The notes beneath the pieces were generated by a model. It worked only from the letters and a program-made list of their open reading frames with translations. It was not told where the DNA came from and did not search any database. This document shows positions 15,167-19,817 of a DNA stretch of 19,817 nt, one piece after another. Each line of letters starts with the position of its first letter. The stretch's first letter is position 1. The stretch spans positions 1 through 19,817 of the forward strand of contig JASIEW010000045.1 in NCBI GenBank assembly GCA_030045755.1. The letters are read 5' to 3'. Source of the stretch: Nitrososphaerales archaeon. GTDB lineage: Archaea; Thermoproteota; Nitrososphaeria; Nitrososphaerales; UBA183. The position numbers and the translations under genes were made by a program.

Positions 15167-15841
15167 TCAGACGACGCGCGCGTACCTGCCTCTCCTCTCT
15201 ATGTTCCTGAGCTGCGTGAAGACGGCGCGCGCCCTCTTCGTTCCGGCCTCCGCGTCGTATCCGCTTGTAAGCGCCTGGAAGGCGACGGAGGACTCCTTGG
15301 CGTGCGCGCCGGCGACGGTCTCCTTGATCAGGCGCAAGTCCACTGCGAAGTCTTCGACTCTGGTGGAGAAAGCGGAGAGCCCGAAGTCAAGATAGACGAG
15401 GGACGAGTTCCGTCTGATCATATTGGCGGTGGTGAGGTCACCGTGAACTATCCGGGACGAGTGCAGCCTGGCGGCGTCCCGTCCGACCTCTTGGAAGATG
15501 CGGGAGACCTCGGCCGGGGAGACGCTCCCGACGACGTCCTTGACCCTCTGGCCTTCGACGTGCTCCATGACTATGGTGGCCTCGCCGGGGTCGACGTAGA
15601 GCAGGCGCGGCACTTCGAGCCCCGCCCGTCGGGCTGCGTGCATCATCTGCGCTTCGTGGACGGTCCTTTGCAGTCTGATGGCGTCGTCCAGCACGGAGAG
15701 CCTGTACTTCAGGGGCAGTCTGACCTTGAAGACTGCGTCGACGCCTTGCCACTCTCTCCTTACCAAGTCTGCCTCTGCCCCCCTGCAGAGCAGCCTGCCC
15801 TCCGACCGTTCAGTCTCTCCAGGGGGTGTCGACTGTGTCAA
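15167..15841 (-). CDS. bud32: KEOPS complex kinase/ATPase Bud32
   Basis: An atypical RIO-like protein kinase (PRPK family) that acts as an ATPase in KEOPS during tRNA t6A37 synthesis. Family features are RGAEADL near the N-terminus, the VFKVRLPLKYRL lysine segment, ATIVMEHVEG (hinge), HGDLTTANMI (catalytic loop) and VYLDFGLS (metal-binding loop), ending in the basic RRGRYARVV tail. The only standard start is TTG 15841, giving 224 residues and a 32-nt overlap with kae1, but it puts 16 uncharacteristic residues before the domain. A CTG at 15793, 4 nt after GGAGGG, would give 208 residues and a start a few residues before GAEA, as in homologues. The gene is one frame off from kae1; some archaea fuse these two. 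Confidence 0.93.
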   Translation of the reverse strand: MTQSTPPGETERSEGRLLCRGAEADLVRREWQGVDAVFKVRLPLKYRLSVLDDAIRLQRTVHEAQMMHAARRAGLEVPRLLYVDPGEATIVMEHVEGQRVKDVVGSVSPAEVSRIFQEVGRDAARLHSSRIVHGDLTTANMIRRNSSLVYLDFGLSAFSTRVEDFAVDLRLIKETVAGAHAKESSVAFQALTSGYDAEAGTKRARAVFTQLRNIERRGRYARVV

Positions 15842-16802
15842 GCCTCCAGGACTGACGGACCGACGCGTCTGATATCTGAATCGCGACCCCTTGGCCGTGG
15901 GCGAGCCACCCAGTCCAGGCGATCTGGGCCCCGCAGTCTCCGCTGTACTCCAGAGGAGTGAGGAGCGCCTGAGCCGAGTGCCTCTCGGCCATCGTCGCCA
16001 GCATCTTTCCGAGCCTCCTGTTCGCAGCGACACCCCCGACCACGAGGACTTCCTCCCTCCCGGAGAATGCGAGAGCCCTGTCGCAGACCTCGGCCACCAT
16101 CGCGAAGGCAGTCTCCTGAATCGAGTAGCTCACGTCGGCGAACGACTCGCCTGAGTCCAGCATGTTCTTCGCGGTAGTCAGAAGCCCCGAGAACGAAACG
16201 TCGTTCCCCTTCACCGAGTAAGGGAGCTTCAGGTATGTCGACGAATCCGCGGCGGCGCTCTCGACCGCCCGGCCGCAGGGGGACGAGAGTCCCGCGTGCC
16301 TGCCGAACTGGTCCAGCAGCTGCCCGAGGGTGAGGTCGAGCGTCTCGCCGAGGACCCTCCACCTCAGGCCCGAGTGGGCGATCACCATCGTGTGCCCTCC
16401 GGATACGAGGAGGACGACCGGGTCTTTCGCCCCAGTAACCAGACACCCGAGCTCGATGTGGCCGACCGCGTGATTGACCGGAACCAGGGGGACCTGCAAC
16501 GAGGCGGCTATGGTCCTGGCAGTCACCGCGCCTACACGGAGGCACGGGCCCAGCCCCGGCCCCATGGAGTAGGCGACCGCGGAGATGCTATCCCTTTCCA
16601 CGTGGGACTCGGCGAGGGACTCTTCGAGGACCCGGGGGGCGGCCCTCAGGTGGCTCTGGGCGGCTTCGAGCGGGTGGATGCCCGCCCCTTGAGGCGGGAT
16701 GTACACGTTTTTGGCGTTCGAGAGGATCTCGCCCTCCGACGAGACCACGGAGACGGAGAAGGTGTGGGCCGTGCTCTCGACCCCCAGGACATGCTGCTTC
16801 AT
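15810..16802 (-). CDS. kae1: tRNA N6-adenosine threonylcarbamoyltransferase Kae1
   Basis: A 330-residue ASKHA-fold enzyme that transfers the threonylcarbamoyl group to A37 of ANN-decoding tRNAs in the KEOPS complex. Visible family motifs are GVESTAHTFS (7-16), IHPLEAAQSH (42-51), the metal ligands H111 and H115 in VNHAVGHIE, VSGGHT (133-138), FSGLLT, GGVAANRRL and the terminal YSGDCGAQIAWTG with the metal-binding Asp. The family's usual D-I-A-x-G-N region reads LDLTLGQLLDQF, moderately divergent. ATG 16802 is 6 nt after the stop of the frame-disrupted upstream gene. Pcc1 and Bud32 are in the same cluster; Cgi121 is not seen in the window. Confidence 0.96.
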   Translation of the reverse strand: MKQHVLGVESTAHTFSVSVVSSEGEILSNAKNVYIPPQGAGIHPLEAAQSHLRAAPRVLEESLAESHVERDSISAVAYSMGPGLGPCLRVGAVTARTIAASLQVPLVPVNHAVGHIELGCLVTGAKDPVVLLVSGGHTMVIAHSGLRWRVLGETLDLTLGQLLDQFGRHAGLSSPCGRAVESAAADSSTYLKLPYSVKGNDVSFSGLLTTAKNMLDSGESFADVSYSIQETAFAMVAEVCDRALAFSGREEVLVVGGVAANRRLGKMLATMAERHSAQALLTPLEYSGDCGAQIAWTGWLAHGQGVAIQISDASVRQSWRLDTVDTPWRD

Positions 16803-16808
16803 GGAGCC

Positions 16809-17335
16809 CTACATCTTTCGCGTCTTTCTGTACATGTCGCCGACGAGCTCGATGAACGGCTTGACCTCCACGAGGAAGTCGTCGAACTTCCCCTTTTCGA
16901 ACGTGGTCGTGTGCCTCCTCCCGCGACTACCAGCTTCGCCGCCAGGACTATGCCTCCGCTCCTCTCGGGATTGGCCTTGAGCTTGGGAAAGTGGATCAGC
17001 GCACCGTACCCGGTCTTCTCCTCGCCCTTCGTGAAGACTATGTTGTAGTACATGCTCAGAGTCTTTGTGAACTGCGCCAGTTGTTTCTTCCTGCTCTCGC
17101 TCCTCTTGACATTGTCGAAGTCCCCTGCTGCGAGTGCGTCTACCATTTCCTTGATCATTTTCATCTCCGACACGCGGCTCGTGTAGCCTGCGTATTCGAT
17201 GGGCATCTGGTAGACGCTGTGCATTACGGAGTCCCAGTCGTCGATCACGGCGTAGGTCTCGGTGTCGAGGTTCATCTCGCGTTTCAGCTCGTCCGAGAGT
17301 ATGACCTCGACCGTGAGTTTCTTCGGCACGAGCAT
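16809..17335 (-). pseudogene. Unrecognised archaeal protein upstream of kae1, reading frame broken by one base
   Basis: A protein of about 175 residues that I cannot assign to a family. From ATG 17335 the sequence LVPKKLTVEVILSDELKREM leads through an acidic region to KLVVAGGG near residue 141. From there the same frame turns into an Arg/Ser-rich tail ending at 16799 inside kae1. The frame one base back instead gives HTTTFEKGKFDDFLVEVKPF and a Lys-rich end at TAG 16809, 6 nt before the kae1 ATG, which is plainly the real C-terminus. The total length of 527 nt is one short of a multiple of three, so one base is missing around 16911-16925 (a G-rich stretch) or a -1 frameshift is used. It is labelled pseudogene only because the frame is broken; a sequencing error is equally likely. 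Confidence 0.75.
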
Positions 17336-17352
17336 CTCGCAAGAGGCGCATC

Positions 17353-17364
17353 TAGTTATGGTTA
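17353..17364 (-). promoter_or_regulatory. Weak TATA-like element of the gene before kae1
   Basis: The minus strand reads TAACCATAACTA, centred about 23 bp before ATG 17335. It would drive the long minus-strand cluster. The 106-bp gap 17336-17441 is divergent, holding this element and the TATA box of the next plus-strand gene, and nothing else that I can see. Confidence 0.4.
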
Positions 17365-17406
17365 GCGATTCACAGAAGACCGAAAGAAGGCTGCTTTTGT
17401 CAGAAA

Positions 17407-17417
17407 GGGATAAACCC
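17407..17417 (+). promoter_or_regulatory. TATA box of the COG1325 operon
   Basis: The plus strand reads GGGATAAACCC, itself nearly symmetric, centred 30 bp before ATG 17442. A short leader is predicted. The position rules out the in-frame start codons further upstream. Confidence 0.55.
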
Positions 17418-17441
17418 TCAGAACCGTGGTCGATTCAGCGC

Positions 17442-17876
17442 ATGAAGGGTCCGATCCAGTCACTCTCGGTTTCATATCTTGCGCACGCGACAGAAGACGA
17501 CGGACTCGTCGTCGAAGCTGTCAAGAAGTACATAACGGGAGAGGTGGGCTTCGACAAGGAGGAGCTTGAGGGCCACTACGGCAACGCGATATCGCACGTC
17601 GAGTTCCACCTGACGGGCACGGATGCCGAGCAGGCGTTCTCGAGGATCGTCCGTGGCCTGTCTGAGGAGTCCAAGAGGGACCTGTTGAGAAACATCTCCG
17701 ACCACGTGGACGAGCACTCCGCGCTGTTTCTCAGGCTCGACAAGCAGCGCCTGGTGTCCGGGACGCTCTGCATCGGAGAGACGGACCCTGTCAGAGTAAA
17801 GGTGAAGCCTCGGGTCTTCTTGCTCAAGGGAGGGGGGGCGAAGTTCTACTCCGACCTCATCGCCGGAGGCGGATAG
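17442..17876 (+). CDS. RNA-binding protein of the COG1325 (DUF54) family
   Basis: A 144-residue protein of the archaeal RNA_binding/DUF54 family, long predicted to work with the exosome or RNase P because of its gene neighbourhood. Characteristic blocks are SYLAHATED (8-16), EGHYGNAISHVEFHL, LFLRLDKQRLVSGTL and the DPVRVKVKPRVF end. ATG 17442 is chosen because the family starts a few residues before the SYLAHATE block and a TATA box lies 30 bp upstream; the open frame extends upstream but is Ser-rich and antisense to the other gene. Two further genes follow with 2-nt gaps. Confidence 0.92.
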   Translation: MKGPIQSLSVSYLAHATEDDGLVVEAVKKYITGEVGFDKEELEGHYGNAISHVEFHLTGTDAEQAFSRIVRGLSEESKRDLLRNISDHVDEHSALFLRLDKQRLVSGTLCIGETDPVRVKVKPRVFLLKGGGAKFYSDLIAGGG

Positions 17877-17878
17877 CT

Positions 17879-18160
17879 GTGTCGAAGAGGTACGTGCTGT
17901 TCACGTCTGACGACTCGCTGTCTGAAGATGACGTTCGAGAGTTCGGGAGGATACTCGAGTCACGTCACGGGAAGCTGAAACTCATCCCTGTGAAGGGGAA
18001 CGCCAGGGCCATCATAGTGAAGTCGACGAACGACGTCGCACCGGCCATCAGAGAGTCGAGCGGAAGACTCTCGGTCGGCGGCAAGACGCTGACAGTCGTG
18101 TTGACCTCGGGGGCGGTAGGTAAGCTCAAAAGGGCAGCTCAACCGGCCGCCACAGGGTAG
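17879..18160 (+). CDS. Unknown small protein in the COG1325 - SCP2 operon
   Basis: A 93-residue protein with GTG start, 2 nt after the preceding stop. I do not recognise it firmly. It looks like a compact alpha/beta protein: YVLFTSD (strand), SEDDVREFGRILES (helix), KLKLIPVKGNARAIIVKS (strands), DVAPAIRE (helix), TLTVVLTSGAVGKLKRA (strand and basic end). The pattern of a strand carrying AIIVK, a following helix and a TSG-x-[IVL]-[KR]-rich end is reminiscent of the Pop5/Rpp14 RNase P subunits, which in other archaea are encoded near COG1325 genes, but the similarity is weak by eye. Tight spacing shows it is translated with its neighbours. Confidence 0.82.
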   Translation: MSKRYVLFTSDDSLSEDDVREFGRILESRHGKLKLIPVKGNARAIIVKSTNDVAPAIRESSGRLSVGGKTLTVVLTSGAVGKLKRAAQPAATG

Positions 18161-18162
18161 TC

Positions 18163-18540
18163 TTGGCGAAGTTCCTCAGCGACGAGTATTTCGGGGAGTT
18201 GCAATCTGCTCTCGTCTCCGACGCCAAGTGGACCGAGATTTCGAAGACAATCAAGACCAGCATAGCGTTCAACGTGACAGACATCGGGCAGAATTACGTG
18301 CTGGGGGTTGAGAACGGGAACACAACTGTGTTGAAGGTCTCGCCTGGGACGGCTGCCGAGTTCTCCTTCGACGGCCCGTACGAAATGTGGGTCAAGGTCG
18401 CGAAGAAGGAGACTGACCTGCAGTCCGCGGTGCTCAAGGGACAGATCAGGTTCAGGGGCTCGATAACGAAGATACTGGTCTACAGGGACAGGTTCAACAG
18501 GCTCGCGGAGATAATGGGACAGCTCCCGGCCGAGTTCTAG
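18163..18540 (+). CDS. SCP2 sterol-transfer domain protein
   Basis: A 125-residue stand-alone SCP2-like domain, a hydrophobic-ligand (lipid or acyl-CoA) binding fold. Family features are the long N-terminal helix, the central beta strands (YVLGVENGNTTV, EFSFDGPYEMWVKV) and the GQIRFRGSITKILVYRDRFNRLAEIM end. It starts with TTG, 2 nt after the preceding stop, so it is translated in the same operon. The ligand is unknown; the archaeal cell has no sterols as a rule. Its last 4 nt overlap the end of the convergent DUF35 gene, whose partner thiolase also belongs to the SCP2-thiolase type, but the two units face each other. Confidence 0.88.
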   Translation: MAKFLSDEYFGELQSALVSDAKWTEISKTIKTSIAFNVTDIGQNYVLGVENGNTTVLKVSPGTAAEFSFDGPYEMWVKVAKKETDLQSAVLKGQIRFRGSITKILVYRDRFNRLAEIMGQLPAEF

Positions 18541-18968
18541 CCCGGCACGAAGACGTAGTACGGGTTGTTCGTTTCAACGCCGCGCGCCTCTATCCTCAGC
18601 TTCATGCCAGGCTTCGCCCCTTCCAGCCCGACGCCTTCCAGCCAGGCGAGCGCCTTCACTCCGCCCCGGAACTCTCCTATGGCGACGATGTAGGGGTCGC
18701 TCTCCACGAAGCTGGCCGGGGTTATCTGGACGTAAGTGAAGGTCACCAGCGTCGCGTCTCCTTCCAACTCGGTCCACTCGATCTGCGAGCTCATGCACCT
18801 CGGGCAGTCCGCCTGCGGGGGAAAGGTGACAGCGCCGCACTTCGTGCACTTGGTCGTGACGAACTTGCCTTCCTTGAGGAAGCCCCAGAATTCGCGCGTC
18901 TTTGAGATAGGTATGTCGAACTTCAGGGTTAGCGAGCGCCTGGAGTGGAGCACAGGCTCGTCTGGCAA
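18537..18968 (-). CDS. DUF35 OB-fold protein with zinc ribbon (thiolase partner)
   Basis: A 143-residue acyl-CoA-associated DUF35 protein. An N-terminal helix precedes a rubredoxin-like zinc ribbon with C41/C44 (CTKC) and C55/C58 (CPRC), then an OB-fold (about 65-143). In archaea such proteins bridge acetoacetyl-CoA thiolase and HMG-CoA synthase, channelling acetoacetyl-CoA into the mevalonate pathway. It begins with TTG, 3 nt after the thiolase stop, consistent with co-expression of the pair. HMG-CoA synthase itself would be expected upstream of the thiolase, beyond the window, but this is not visible. Confidence 0.9.
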   Translation of the reverse strand: MPDEPVLHSRRSLTLKFDIPISKTREFWGFLKEGKFVTTKCTKCGAVTFPPQADCPRCMSSQIEWTELEGDATLVTFTYVQITPASFVESDPYIVAIGEFRGGVKALAWLEGVGLEGAKPGMKLRIEARGVETNNPYYVFVPG

Positions 18969-18971
18969 GTC

Positions 18972-19817
18972 TCAGTTCCTCGCGAGCACGGTGACGTAGG
19001 CGTAGTGGCCGGTTCCGCCCACGTTGTGGACGAGGCCCAGGCCGTTCTTTATCGGGGCCTGCCTGCTGCCCGCCTCCCCCCTCAGCTGCTTGGTGATCTC
19101 GACAGCCATCGACACGCCGGTCGCCCCTATCGGGTGGCCCTTGGCCTTGAGGCCGCCGTCAAGATTTACAGGGATCCTCCCGCCGACCTCGGTCTCGCCG
19201 TCCCTCACCATCTTCGCACCGTCCCCTTTCTTGCAGAACCCGAGGTCTTCGTAGGCCATGAGCTCCGCGATGGTGAAGCAGTCGTGGCAGTCGGCCACGT
19301 CCATCATGTCAGGAGACACCTTGGCCATGGCGTAAGCCCGTCGGCCGGCTTCGGCGGAGGCCGCGAGCCCGACGTAGTCGTCTCTCCTGCTAAGGTTGGC
19401 CGAGTCTGAAGAGTAGCCGATCCCTCTGATCCAGACAGGAGTGTCCGTGAGCTTCTTCGCTGCTTCCTCAGACGCGAGGACCACCGACGCGGACCCGTCA
19501 GAGAGAGGGCAGGCGTCGTAGAGCTTCAGAGGCCATGACACCATCTGGGAGGCGAGCGCCTTCTCCAACGTGATCTCCTTCTGGAACTGCGCGAGCGGGT
19601 TCATGGCCCCATAGTGGTGGGCCTTCACGGCGACCCTCGCCATGTCCTCCTCGGTCGTGCCAAACCTGTTCATGTGCGCCACCGCGTAGAGGGCGTAGTA
19701 AGCGGGAAACGTCATGCCGTAGTTCTCGAACTCCCACATGTAGGACCCGGCCCTTCCGATGAGCTCGATCGAGGTCGGAGTGTCGACCTCCGTCATCTTC
19801 TCGACTCCCACCGCCAT
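18972..19817 (-). CDS. Thiolase (acetyl-CoA C-acetyltransferase family), N-terminus outside window
   Basis: The last 281 residues of a thiolase; about 110 N-terminal residues with the nucleophilic cysteine lie beyond the window edge. The in-frame ATG at the edge is in the conserved AVGVEKMT segment, which follows the catalytic Cys loop in full-length thiolases, so it is not the start. The catalytic histidine is H228 of the fragment in KAKGHPIGATG, and VHNVGGTG (263-270) is the SCP2-thiolase variant of the motif that carries a second cysteine in bacterial biosynthetic thiolases. The HDCFTIAELMAYEDLGF block is typical of archaeal members paired with DUF35. The likely role is acetoacetyl-CoA formation for isoprenoids; beta-oxidation-type acyl-CoA cleavage is an alternative. 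Confidence 0.93.
   Translation of the reverse strand: MAVGVEKMTEVDTPTSIELIGRAGSYMWEFENYGMTFPAYYALYAVAHMNRFGTTEEDMARVAVKAHHYGAMNPLAQFQKEITLEKALASQMVSWPLKLYDACPLSDGSASVVLASEEAAKKLTDTPVWIRGIGYSSDSANLSRRDDYVGLAASAEAGRRAYAMAKVSPDMMDVADCHDCFTIAELMAYEDLGFCKKGDGAKMVRDGETEVGGRIPVNLDGGLKAKGHPIGATGVSMAVEITKQLRGEAGSRQAPIKNGLGLVHNVGGTGHYAYVTVLARN

Noticed and set aside
16799..16910. Arg/Ser-rich C-terminal tail of the gene before kae1
   Set aside because: The alternative frame gives a well-formed soluble C-terminus ending just before kae1, while this tail has the composition of an out-of-frame GC-rich read.
1..19817. tRNA genes, rRNA, CRISPR arrays, insertion sequences or toxin-antitoxin systems
   Set aside because: I looked for cloverleaf-like stretches, spaced direct repeats, terminal inverted repeats and transposase motifs in the intergenic gaps and saw none; the longest gaps are only about 110 bp.

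Overview
The window is a gene-dense, high-GC stretch of an archaeal chromosome. Archaeal identity is shown by aEF1-beta, ribosomal proteins L15e and S3Ae, the long archaeal form of S15, FEN1, Pth2, a TruD-type pseudouridine synthase, KEOPS subunits (Kae1, Bud32, Pcc1), a geranylgeranyl-reductase-family flavoprotein and TATA boxes about 25-30 bp before many start codons. The gene set and style fit a TACK archaeon, perhaps of the Nitrososphaerota/Thaumarchaeota side; that placement is inference. I see no tRNA, rRNA, CRISPR array, insertion sequence or phage gene. The content is almost entirely core information processing and central metabolism.

Layout. 1-2.6 kb: the end of a metallo-beta-lactamase hydrolase converges on a minus-strand run of a small helix-turn-helix-like protein, FEN1 and a threonine dehydratase. 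2.7-4.4 kb (minus): a zinc-ribbon protein and aEF1-beta, preceded by a geranylgeranyl reductase. 4.47-7.1 kb (plus): Pth2 and TruD overlapping by 4 nt, then a YumC-type ferredoxin-NADP reductase. 7.1-9.8 kb (minus): L15e, a phosphoglycerate-dehydrogenase-like enzyme and an atypical two-dinucleotide flavoprotein. 9.8-11.0 kb (plus): an archaeal YchF-family GTPase. 11.0-17.3 kb (minus): a long cluster in transcription order of an unrecognised protein (frame-disrupted), kae1, bud32, rps15, recJ-like DHH, pcc1, serS, rps3ae. 17.4-18.5 kb (plus): COG1325 RNA-binding protein, an unknown 93-residue protein and an SCP2-domain protein. 18.5 kb to the end (minus): a thiolase (cut by the window edge) followed by its DUF35 partner.

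The genes join around translation and tRNA quality: tRNA charging (serS), t6A37 modification (three KEOPS subunits), pseudouridine-13 (TruD), peptidyl-tRNA recycling (Pth2), ribosomal proteins and elongation factor exchange. Lipid and acyl-CoA functions (geranylgeranyl reductase, thiolase/DUF35, SCP2) and DNA replication/repair nucleases (FEN1, RecJ-like) are interleaved.

The most notable points are one symmetric TATA box apparently serving two divergent near-leaderless genes; a RecJ-like gene with no ATG, GTG or TTG ahead of its first catalytic motif but a good Shine-Dalgarno before a CTG; a similar CTG option in bud32; a clear single-base frame break in the gene before kae1; an 18-bp perfect palindrome beyond aEF1-beta; and a flavoprotein that seems to have lost its redox cysteine. 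No wholly new multi-gene system is evident.
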